Shown: one piece after another, positions 1-6,756 of the stretch
Layout: every line of letters starts with the position of its first letter
Numbering within the stretch: the first letter of the stretch is position 1
Source: Rhodoluna sp.
Lineage (GTDB): Bacteria > Actinomycetota > Actinomycetes > Actinomycetales > Microbacteriaceae
Assembly: GCA_016462375.1 (NCBI GenBank)
Contig: JAEMTJ010000018.1
Span: 1 to 18,692, forward strand
DNA length: 18,692 nt
Direction of reading: 5' to 3'
Program-made: the position numbers and the translations under genes
The notes under the pieces: generated by a model
The model's database searches: none
Seen by the model: the letters and a program-made list of their open reading frames with translations, nothing else
What the model was told of the DNA's origin: nothing

Positions 1-707
1 ACGTTGACACTGTTCTTGTTAATCTCTTTGGTTACATCTAAAAGACTTCTGCCTTCCAGTTCACCGGTAACTCCGAGCTTCTGAAATGCAGAAATTCCAT
101 TTGGTGATGAGAAAACCACTGCACCAGTCGCATCTAGGTGCAGGAGTCCATCGTTAACGCGAGGGGCACCTCTTCTTGGAGAACTTTGTTTATTGAATTC
201 CGGGTAACTGCCATCAACAACCATGTTAAGCAGAACATCGCCAAGCACTGAGAGGTTGATTCTGGTTTTGTTTGGAGCAGCTGCTTCACCTAAGTTCGTG
301 TGCTTAGTCACAACAGCAATTGGACTTGGAGTGAGGTCAGTTCCGGATTCAATGTTCAGTCTTCTAAAAACTGGCACTGCACTGAGTCGCGCAGGCAAAC
401 CCTGGTATTTATCTGGCTCTGAGTAGTCCACGCTCTTACCAGTTTTGAATGCGCTGCTGACAAGAGCAGACCAGGCCTTCTCCACTGGCTTTCCAGTGAT
501 ATCACGATAGAAAACAGTTGCAGCACTTGAAGGTCTTGCGTGACCGGCGGCTATAAAACCATTTTTACCGTCAGAAATCCAAAGCACAAGATCTGCAAAA
601 CTTAGATCTGCTATGACCTGCCAGTCCCCGGTCAGAGCGTGCAGCCATTCAATATCGGCATTATGGGTCTGCCCGTATTGCTTCATTAAATCGGAAAGTG
701 TGGACAC
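1..707 (-). CDS. pdtaS: PdtaS-type sensor histidine kinase, N-terminal part (runs off left edge)
   Basis: I translated this stretch from the minus strand: 235 uninterrupted codons read from a GTG at 705-707 to the window edge. The N-terminus begins (M)STLSDLMKQYG and continues WLHALTGDWQVIADLSFADLVLW, which closely resembles my memory of mycobacterial PdtaS (Rv3220c). In that family an N-terminal GAF-like domain (about residues 1-150) is followed by a PAS domain, which seems to begin near residue 200 here, and then HisKA_2/HATPase domains, which lie outside the window. PdtaS is a soluble kinase that phosphorylates PdtaR, an ANTAR RNA-binding antiterminator. No membrane segment is seen, as expected. 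The GTG directly follows the TAG of the upstream ATPase gene, so translation is probably coupled. An ATG at codon 8 is a less likely start because the GTG start restores the family N-terminus. Confidence 0.85.
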   Translation of the reverse strand, partial: MSTLSDLMKQYGQTHNADIEWLHALTGDWQVIADLSFADLVLWISDGKNGFIAAGHARPSSAATVFYRDITGKPVEKAWSALVSSAFKTGKSVDYSEPDKYQGLPARLSAVPVFRRLNIESGTDLTPSPIAVVTKHTNLGEAAAPNKTRINLSVLGDVLLNMVVDGSYPEFNKQSSPRRGAPRVNDGLLHLDATGAVVFSSPNGISAFQKLGVTGELEGRSLLDVTKEINKNSVN

Positions 708-1661
708 CTAAGAAAGTTTAGCCAGCGCATCCCCCGAAGCACTATCTAGCAGTAGTTGTCTGGCCAAATCACTAATTGCTTGCCGGGCAGGGGAAGATCG
801 TTTTAGGAGCGCTAGCGGCAAGCCATTGAGTAGAGCTCGGTCAATGTTTTCGGGCTCATCAGGGATATATGCATCGATTCTTATCTTGGCTAAGGTGAGA
901 TAAGTTTCCTCTAACTCAGCTTTAGCTTTGCTACCTAGCGCTGATGTTCTAAAGCGGTTGATTACTGTGTATGGGTTTAGATTAGAGCCACTTTCTTCCA
1001 AGTACTCCTGAGCAGCCAAGAACCGATGTGCGGAAACCGGATCGCATCCAGAAACCATTACTAGTTTTGAACTCTGCCTTAACAGGTTCACAAGCAATTG
1101 GTCCCTGCCTAAATCTATTGGTTGGTTCATCGCAGACGGATGGTTGAGATTTGTTCTGAATTGAGTTGCCTGTGGAAGATCAAACACAACCTGATCGACT
1201 TCAGACTCGATGCAGTCTAGGAGTTGCTCTAATCTTTCAATTGTGACTTCTGGCCAGCGGCTCGGTGAGTTCAGTCCAGGCATGAACCGAAGTTCATTCC
1301 TACCAAGTTGAATTGAGACAGTCAGTCGCTCATACTCATCCACAGTGAGCCTTGACTGCTCCGCGAGTCGCAGACAAGCGGAAAGACCTGCTGGGGTATC
1401 GACAAGGCCTAATGCAATTGCAAGTGCTGGAGACAGAGTGTCAAGGTCCACTAAAAGCACTCTTTGGCCGAGTAGGGCCATTTCACAAGCTAAGTTACTA
1501 GCAATGGTGCTTTTACCGGGCGAACCGGCGGGTCCCCAACAACTAATTACATTTATTGGAAACCGCGATATGTTTTCATGTCTTGCCGACACTGTATCGG
1601 TATCAGACACCAGCGCTAGATGAGCTCTTCTTCCACGAGGCCTTGTCCCAAGCAATGTCAT
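708..1661 (-). CDS. CpaE/TadZ-like ParA-family ATPase
   Basis: A 317-residue SIMIBI/MinD-ParA-type ATPase. The P-loop is GPAGSPGKST (residues 43-52), Walker A' is LLVDLD (69-74) and Walker B is VVFDLP (158-163). The usual ParA/MinD signature lysine at the start of the P-loop (KGGxxK) is absent, as in many CpaE/TadZ-type relatives. An unconserved N-terminal tail of about 33 residues precedes the ATPase core, and there is no receiver domain. The ATG overlaps the stop of the upstream SAF-domain gene (ATGA), and the TAG abuts the GTG of pdtaS, so the three genes look like one translationally coupled unit. CpaB plus CpaE would suggest Tad/Flp pilus assembly, but no pilin, secretin or CpaF gene is visible. 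A localisation or envelope role unrelated to pili is equally possible. Rv3213c, a ParA-like gene near pdtaS in mycobacteria, may be related. Confidence 0.75.
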   Translation of the reverse strand: MTLLGTRPRGRRAHLALVSDTDTVSARHENISRFPINVISCWGPAGSPGKSTIASNLACEMALLGQRVLLVDLDTLSPALAIALGLVDTPAGLSACLRLAEQSRLTVDEYERLTVSIQLGRNELRFMPGLNSPSRWPEVTIERLEQLLDCIESEVDQVVFDLPQATQFRTNLNHPSAMNQPIDLGRDQLLVNLLRQSSKLVMVSGCDPVSAHRFLAAQEYLEESGSNLNPYTVINRFRTSALGSKAKAELEETYLTLAKIRIDAYIPDEPENIDRALLNGLPLALLKRSSPARQAISDLARQLLLDSASGDALAKLS

Positions 1662-2284
1662 TTGAAGGCCTTGACTGCCACGACAGTCGAATTCTTGGCT
1701 ATGGCCTCGACAACAGATCTAACTTCAGCTACCGAAACACAAACTTCTATGCTCTGGTTAGCTTGACCTATTCCATCGTTGTCAACTCTGATTCCAATCA
1801 GCTCAGCGCTGAGAGCAACCTCATGAGGCATAGATTCAATCGAACTTGATTGCTGTGCTGCCCATATATCTACATCAGAGCCAATCTTGATAGCGGTTGG
1901 AAGCATCGAATCGAGCGTCAGAATTATTGGTGTGCAGTTCGCCTCTTTTGTTGAAGATATAGCACTTAGTGGAATAAGTTCACCAGCTAAGACAGGTTTG
2001 GTTAGAAACCAATTTCCTAGTTCATTCTGATTAGCTGATAAGTATTTATCTTTAACATCATTCATTTGAATCTCTACAACAGAGACCGTTGATGAATCAA
2101 GTTCTGTTGATTTTGGTAAATCTCTGCTTGCGACAAAGAATTCCTGAGTTACAGGACCCTGATTGCTGTTAGTTAGCCAAGCTGCTGCTGCTAAAAGAGT
2201 TAGCGCAGAGAACAACAGAAACTTATTACGAGAGCCAACGAATCTAGAAGAAACTCTTCCCAATCTTCTCTTCAAAACAACCAT
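1658..2284 (-). CDS. SAF-domain (CpaB/RcpC-like) membrane-anchored protein
   Basis: A 208-residue protein with a basic N-terminus (about residues 1-21, rich in Arg/Lys), one hydrophobic segment (about 22-41, FLLFSALTLLAAAAWLT) and an extracytoplasmic remainder. Residues about 48-105 fit the SAF fold: a strand, then VASRDLPKSTELDSSTV, and later LTKPVLAGELIPLSAI, the 'pay-off' signature of CpaB/FlgA/SAF proteins. In CpaB/RcpC the domain sits at the periplasmic face and helps the Tad pilus secretin, but Gram-positive bacteria have no secretin, so the role here is unknown. The start ATG at 2282-2284 follows the previous gene by 7 bases, and the stop overlaps the start of the CpaE-like ATPase by 4 bases. 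SAF assignment is fairly sure; the pilus connection is weak. Confidence 0.72.
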   Translation of the reverse strand: MVVLKRRLGRVSSRFVGSRNKFLLFSALTLLAAAAWLTNSNQGPVTQEFFVASRDLPKSTELDSSTVSVVEIQMNDVKDKYLSANQNELGNWFLTKPVLAGELIPLSAISSTKEANCTPIILTLDSMLPTAIKIGSDVDIWAAQQSSSIESMPHEVALSAELIGIRVDNDGIGQANQSIEVCVSVAEVRSVVEAIAKNSTVVAVKAFK

Positions 2285-2291
2285 TGCTTCA

Positions 2292-2786
2292 TCATGCCCA
2301 ATGCTGGTCTCTAATTTTTAGTTTCTCCACAGCCAGATTCTGAACAGCAGTTAGGTTTACGTGGATAAGGCTCAGCGAAGGAAGCTGTATTGAAAGTAAA
2401 TTCTCCTGAACTTTGATTAGAATCCCGGAGATTGCCGGAGCTCGATTTACAAGCCTGACCTGTATCCGTTCGCCAAGAAGTTTGCTCCTCAAGAGATGGA
2501 TCGCCTCAAGCTCCCCTAACTCAATTTCACCAAGGCTACTTTGGACGGATTGCAAGGCTGTAGTAGGAATCAGCAACCAAACTGACTTGCCGTCTTGCCG
2601 TTTCGTGTCAAAACCAGCAATAAAGTCTTTGCCTATAAGCGGCCGGCTCAAATAACAGGTTGGATTCTCTGGAGAACTGTAATTCACCTGAACTATTTCT
2701 TTTGAGGCGTCTCCAATTCCAGTGGCACCAAGTGAAGCGAAATAAGCTTGCGCCTCTAAGTCCTCTATAGTCGCTTCAATATCCAT
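2292..2786 (-). CDS. Unrecognised 164-residue protein heading the CpaB/CpaE-like operon
   Basis: I do not recognise this gene. It encodes a soluble acidic protein with no signal peptide or membrane helix. It opens with a probable helix (MDIEATIEDLEAQAYFASL). Residues about 113-152 (LLGERIQVRLVNRAPAISGI and the strands after it) have the alternating pattern of a small five-stranded beta barrel resembling Sm/LSm or PRC-type folds. That resemblance is by eye only. As the first gene of the coupled leftward unit it probably works with the SAF protein and the ATPase. The ATG at 2784-2786 is followed in frame by no other strong start, and the intergenic side carries a DnaA box 37 bases upstream. It is likely a real gene because the frame is open throughout and spacing to the next gene is operon-like. 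Confidence 0.65.
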   Translation of the reverse strand: MDIEATIEDLEAQAYFASLGATGIGDASKEIVQVNYSSPENPTCYLSRPLIGKDFIAGFDTKRQDGKSVWLLIPTTALQSVQSSLGEIELGELEAIHLLRSKLLGERIQVRLVNRAPAISGILIKVQENLLSIQLPSLSLIHVNLTAVQNLAVEKLKIRDQHWA

Positions 2787-2822
2787 ACTTGATTCTCTAG
2801 AGTTTTAACCTGGTAAAACTTG

Positions 2823-2831
2823 TTATCCACA
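2823..2831 (+). promoter_or_regulatory. Perfect DnaA box TTATCCACA in a divergent intergenic region
   Basis: The 9-mer TTATCCACA matches the consensus DnaA box exactly, and the flanking bases give GTTATCCACAAC. It lies 37 bases upstream of the unknown leftward gene and about 80 bases upstream of the Rv3235-like gene. A one-mismatch copy (CGTGGATAA on the plus strand, 2360-2368) lies inside the neighbouring coding region. A single box is not an origin. It could be a DnaA-dependent regulatory site or chance. Confidence 0.45.
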
Positions 2832-2909
2832 ACCCGTGTTCCCAAGCCAAAGTTGTTGCATTCTTTGATATCTTTGGCTTACTCATGCAGGGGGGAAGCT
2901 AGATGTTTC

Positions 2910-3356
2910 ATGGAGCCAAACTTCAAATCTTCAAAGCAAGCCAGTGGCCGTCGAAAGCAAAATGCCCCAGTTGAAACTGATGGGTATTTTGCAATTGAAA
3001 CTGCCAAGAAATCTGAATTGGGCGATCCCAAACCAGTTTTAGCATTTCTAGCCCAGTCCGTTATTGAGACGCTCGCCGGAGTCAGGGATGTAGACCAATC
3101 AGCAAGATGGCTCAGCGATAGCGTCTACCAACAACTTCGCCAGCGGTCACTCGCCAGCAAACGATCAAGGCTAGATAAGAATCAGCCTGCTATGAGACCA
3201 AATTTAGTGATTGGCAAGATTTCTACCTTCAGCCCCCGCGACGGCGTAGTCGAAGGCGTAGTAATTGTCCACAACCGAGACAGAGCAAGGGCCGTTGCTA
3301 TTCGCTTAGAGGGCTATAACGGCCGCTGGCGGGCAAAGAGCGTGGCAGTGCTTTGA
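2910..3356 (+). CDS. Rv3235-family protein
   Basis: A 148-residue protein. A basic, low-complexity N-terminus (MEPNFKSSKQASGRRKQNAP) precedes a compact domain from about residue 35: PVLAFLAQSVIETLAGVRDV, WLSDSVYQQL, then beta-rich PRDGVVEGVVIVHNRDRARAVAIRLEG, ending WRAKSVAVL. This layout matches the actinobacterial 'Rv3235 family' (DUF6459), which in mycobacteria also lies close to secA1; its function is unknown. The frame is open back to a TTG at 2820, but the ATG at 2910 is preferred. A purine-rich AGGGGGGAAG run lies about 11 bases upstream, and the earlier 30 codons overlap the DnaA box and look non-coding. An ATG at 2903 is in another frame. Its stop abuts the secA stop (3356/3357), leaving no space for a terminator between them. 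Family assignment is from memory of the motif pattern. Confidence 0.75.
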   Translation: MEPNFKSSKQASGRRKQNAPVETDGYFAIETAKKSELGDPKPVLAFLAQSVIETLAGVRDVDQSARWLSDSVYQQLRQRSLASKRSRLDKNQPAMRPNLVIGKISTFSPRDGVVEGVVIVHNRDRARAVAIRLEGYNGRWRAKSVAVL

Positions 3357-5993
3357 TTATTTCTTGAAGAAAGAGCTGCCTTCGCCATTGTCTGGCTTTT
3401 GCGGTTTGCTTTCTCTAACTTCCCTGTTTCCAGTTTCGCTTGGTGCACTGAAGGTGAGATTTGCCTGAGCTGGAGGAGCTTCCTGCGTTCTGTTTTCAAC
3501 TTGAACATCTAAATTGAAGAGGAAACCAACTGATTCTTCCTTGATTGAGCCCATCATCTCGGTAAACATGTTGAAGCCTTCGCGTTGATACTCAACCAGT
3601 GGATCACGCTGTGCCATGGCACGAAGCCCGATACCTTCTTTGAGGTAATCCATCTCATACAAGTGGTCTCGCCACTTACGGTCAAGAACTGAAAGAACGA
3701 CTCTACGTTCAAGCTCGTGCATCGGTGCTTCACCGACAGTTTCAGATCTCTTACCGTAAGCAATACGAGCATCGGCAAGAATTTCTCGAGTCAACCATGC
3801 CTTGGTTAGCTTGGATCGAGTACCTGCTTCAACTAAGACCTCTTCAACGGTTATGCCAACCGGGTAAACAGTAGCAAGTTCTTTCCAGAGTGCTTCAAGA
3901 TCCCAATCGGTGCCGCTGTTTTCGGATATTTGGCTATCGACAACAATAGTGATGACGTCCTCTAGGAAGGTGTCGACGCGACCGGTTAGATCATCACCAG
4001 CAAGAATGTGTCTGCGGTCGGTGTAGATCGCTTCACGCTGACGGTTTAGCACATCGTCATACTTCAAAACATTTCTCCGGATTTCAGCGTTACGAGCTTC
4101 TACCTGAGATTGTGCTGAAGCAATTGCTTTGCTGACCACACCCGATTCAATGGCAATATCATCTGGAACATTGCCTCGGTTCATCAAAGCAGCAGCTGCT
4201 CCTGAGTTGAATAGACGCATTAGATCATCAGTGAGTGATAGGTAGAAACGTGATTCGCCTGGGTCACCCTGACGACCAGCACGTCCGCGAAGCTGGTTAT
4301 CGATGCGACGTGATTCGTGACGCTCTGTACCCAAAACATACAAACCACCAACGGCGACTACCTTGGCAGCTTCTTGGGCTACCTGGTCCTTTACCTTTGG
4401 ATATTCAATAGCCCAAGCGGCTTCATACTCTTCAGGCTTCTCAACCGAATCAAGTCCACGCTTTTCCAGTCCCTCAAAGGTAATGTGTTCAGAGTTGCCA
4501 CCGAGCATTACGTCAGTTCCACGTCCAGCCATGTTGGTAGCCACTGTTACAGAGCCCAAACGACCGGCTTGCGCCACAATAGCCGCTTCACGAGCATGGT
4601 TCTTCGCATTTAGCACTTCGTGTCTAATGCCTCGCTTAGCTAGCAACTTGGAGAGATACTCGCTCTTTTCTACGCTGGTAGTTCCAACCAGAACCGGTTG
4701 ACCGGTTACATGTCTTGCGACGATGTCTTCAACTACCATGGAGAATTTGACCTGTTCGTTCTTATAAATCAGATCACTCTGGTCAAGGCGAACCATCGGC
4801 ATGTTGGTTGGGATTGGGACAACCCCGAGTTGGTAAATGCTCATGAATTCTGCCGCTTCGGTAGCGGCAGTTCCTGTCATACCGGAGAGTTTCTTATAAA
4901 GCCTGAAATAGTTCTGCAGGGTAACGGTAGCTAGGGTTTGGTTTTCAGCTTTTACCTGCACACCTTCTTTAGCTTCGATTGCCTGGTGGATACCTTCGCT
5001 ATAGCGACGGCCATCAAGGATTCGACCGGTGTGCTCATCAACAATGAGAACTTCACCGTTCATGACAACGTAGTCTTTGTCTTTCTTGAATAGCGCTTTT
5101 GCTTTTATGGAGTTGTTCAAGAATGAGATCAAAGGGGTGTTAGCTGACTCATAAAGGTTAGTGATACCAAGGTAGTCTTCAACCTTATTAATACCCGGTT
5201 CCAAGATTCCAACGGTGCGCTTCTTTTCATCAACCTCGTAGTCAACTACAGGTTGAAGTTTCTCAGCAATCTTGGAAAACTCATTGAACCAACGGTTTGC
5301 TTCACCCGATGCAGGACCAGAAATGATCAAAGGTGTTCTTGCTTCGTCAATCAAAATCGAGTCAACCTCGTCCACGATGGCAAAGAAGTGTTCACGTTGA
5401 ACTAAATCTCCAGCACTCTGTGCCATGTTGTCGCGCAGGTAATCAAAACCATATTCGTTGTTAGTGCCGTAGGTAATGTCAGCTAAATACTGCTCTCTAC
5501 GGTTCTCTGGATTCTGACCAGAAAGAATAATTCCGGTGCTCATGCCCAGTGCGCGATAAACGCGACCCATTAGCTCACCCTGATATTCAGCTAGGTAATC
5601 ATTGGTAGTAATGACGTGAACACCACGACCCGCAATCGCATTGAGGTATGCCGGCAGGGTGGCAACCAAAGTCTTACCTTCACCCGTTTTCATTTCCGCG
5701 ATGTTGCCGAGGTGTAAAGCTGCTCCACCCATGATCTGAACATCGAAGTGACGCATTCCAAGTGTTCGCTTTGATGCTTCACGAACAGCTGCAAAGGCTT
5801 CAGGAAGTAATTCGTCCAGAGTTTCGCCAGCTACGTATCGATCACGCAGGGTAGCGGTCTCTTGAAGCAGGTCTTCATCGCTCAGCGACTCAAAGCTCGC
5901 CTCTAGGGCATTCACCTGAGTTACTGTGTTCCGAAGCTTGGCTAGGACTTTGCCCTCACCGGCACGCAATAGACGGTCGATAATTGATGCCAA
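3357..5993 (-). CDS. secA: SecA preprotein translocase ATPase
   Basis: SecA is the motor ATPase that drives unfolded preproteins through SecYEG. Counting from the chosen start, Walker A is MKTGEGKT (about 101-108) and the DEAD-type Walker B is VDEVDSILIDEARTPLI (about 207-223). Helicase motifs GTTSVEKSEYLS, TNMAGRGTD and ESRRIDNQLRGRAGRQGDPG follow, and then the helical scaffold/wing with WRDHLYEMDYLKEGIGLR. At about 878 residues it is full length for the SecA1 class. The C-terminus ends in a short basic SSFFKK tail without the Cys-rich zinc SEC-C motif, as in other actinobacterial SecA1. The reading frame extends to a TTG at 6003-6005, but I chose the TTG at 5991-5993. GGAG sits 6 bases upstream of it, and it restores the family N-terminus (M)ASIIDRLLRAGEG. 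It lies downstream of comF by about 70 bases, and no hpf/raiA gene is seen between them. Confidence 0.97.
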   Translation of the reverse strand: MASIIDRLLRAGEGKVLAKLRNTVTQVNALEASFESLSDEDLLQETATLRDRYVAGETLDELLPEAFAAVREASKRTLGMRHFDVQIMGGAALHLGNIAEMKTGEGKTLVATLPAYLNAIAGRGVHVITTNDYLAEYQGELMGRVYRALGMSTGIILSGQNPENRREQYLADITYGTNNEYGFDYLRDNMAQSAGDLVQREHFFAIVDEVDSILIDEARTPLIISGPASGEANRWFNEFSKIAEKLQPVVDYEVDEKKRTVGILEPGINKVEDYLGITNLYESANTPLISFLNNSIKAKALFKKDKDYVVMNGEVLIVDEHTGRILDGRRYSEGIHQAIEAKEGVQVKAENQTLATVTLQNYFRLYKKLSGMTGTAATEAAEFMSIYQLGVVPIPTNMPMVRLDQSDLIYKNEQVKFSMVVEDIVARHVTGQPVLVGTTSVEKSEYLSKLLAKRGIRHEVLNAKNHAREAAIVAQAGRLGSVTVATNMAGRGTDVMLGGNSEHITFEGLEKRGLDSVEKPEEYEAAWAIEYPKVKDQVAQEAAKVVAVGGLYVLGTERHESRRIDNQLRGRAGRQGDPGESRFYLSLTDDLMRLFNSGAAAALMNRGNVPDDIAIESGVVSKAIASAQSQVEARNAEIRRNVLKYDDVLNRQREAIYTDRRHILAGDDLTGRVDTFLEDVITIVVDSQISENSGTDWDLEALWKELATVYPVGITVEEVLVEAGTRSKLTKAWLTREILADARIAYGKRSETVGEAPMHELERRVVLSVLDRKWRDHLYEMDYLKEGIGLRAMAQRDPLVEYQREGFNMFTEMMGSIKEESVGFLFNLDVQVENRTQEAPPAQANLTFSAPSETGNREVRESKPQKPDNGEGSSFFKK

Positions 5994-6067
5994 AATAAAC
6001 TCCAAACGCTTTTCAGGTATGCCTTACCATCTTAGACTGAGCCAGCCTTGCCAGAAATTGGCTAACC

Positions 6068-6697
6068 TCAGGCAGTTTTGGCCCTAGTCTCCGCAATTAC
6101 ACAGAAAGTAACTGAGCTAAGTCCTGCCTCGGCTAGAGCTGAGCAGGCAGCCGCAATAGTGGCTCCTGTAGTGACCACATCATCAATCAGCACTACCAAC
6201 TTGCCTTTGTCTACAAAACCCCTCAAATCAACCTCAAAAGCTCCCTCTAGGTTGCTTCGTCGCTCTGCCGACAGAAGCTTTGATTGGTCAAGGCGGTCAC
6301 CGGTAGAACGCAACAGTGAGCGACTAGTACCACCTGGTATTCGTTTTTCTAAAGCATTAGCCAGCTTGAGTGTGTGCTGGTAACCCCTGCGTTTGTAATT
6401 AGCTGGAGATGAAGGAATTGGCACCAGAACTGGTGAAGCTAATTCAGTAGGCCAATTCTTAGCCATAAGACTGGCAACCGGTCCAATCAAACTGGTTTGA
6501 CCTGATTCTTTGATGGCATTGATGATATCCCCCGCTAATGATCCATAGTCACAGAATGCATAACCATGCACTGTGCTTTTGGTGACTTCTCTCCCAATGA
6601 ACTCAAAATTTGATTGGCACTCTAAGCAAAAAGGACTACCTGGTTTTTGACAACCAATACAAGGGGTCGGCAGAAAGAGATTCAGTAGTTGATCCAC
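6068..6697 (-). CDS. comF: ComF-family phosphoribosyltransferase-like protein
   Basis: A 209-residue ComF-type protein. An N-terminal zinc-ribbon-like CxxC pair (Cys13/Cys16 and Cys24/Cys27) is followed by a PRTase type I domain with the PRPP-binding loop VVLIDDVVTTGAT (168-180) and the characteristic RRGYQHT segment (103-109). ComF proteins act with DNA-uptake helicases in naturally competent bacteria, but in many actinobacteria the gene is simply part of the mtrAB-secA neighbourhood and its role is unproven. It starts with ATG 59 bases downstream of mtrB. A small AT-rich inverted repeat lies in that gap. The usual intervening lipoprotein gene lpqB is absent. Confidence 0.92.
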   Translation of the reverse strand: MDQLLNLFLPTPCIGCQKPGSPFCLECQSNFEFIGREVTKSTVHGYAFCDYGSLAGDIINAIKESGQTSLIGPVASLMAKNWPTELASPVLVPIPSSPANYKRRGYQHTLKLANALEKRIPGGTSRSLLRSTGDRLDQSKLLSAERRSNLEGAFEVDLRGFVDKGKLVVLIDDVVTTGATIAAACSALAEAGLSSVTFCVIAETRAKTA

Positions 6698-6713
6698 TCA
6701 AATAGCATGCTCT

Positions 6714-6731
6714 TATTTCTAAACAGAAATA
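6714..6731. repeat. AT-rich inverted repeat between mtrB and comF
   Basis: TATTTCT and AGAAATA form a perfect 7-base inverted repeat with a 4-base AAAC loop, 17 bases upstream of the comF ATG. With almost no G/C pairs the stem would be weak. There is no convincing U-tract placed to make it a rho-independent terminator, so function is doubtful. Confidence 0.25.
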
Positions 6732-6756
6732 TGGTTTCTTGGCTAGGTGTTGATAA

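Noticed and set aside
223..426. A 67-codon plus-strand frame near the left edge
   Set aside because: It lies opposite the clearly recognisable PdtaS coding frame on the minus strand.
2820..2909. A 30-codon N-terminal extension of the Rv3235-like gene from TTG 2820
   Set aside because: It overlaps the DnaA box, lacks a ribosome site and is followed by a purine-rich site placed for the ATG at 2910.
4317..4934. Several plus-strand frames of 78-112 codons within secA
   Set aside because: They are antisense shadows of conserved SecA helicase motifs and have no family resemblance.
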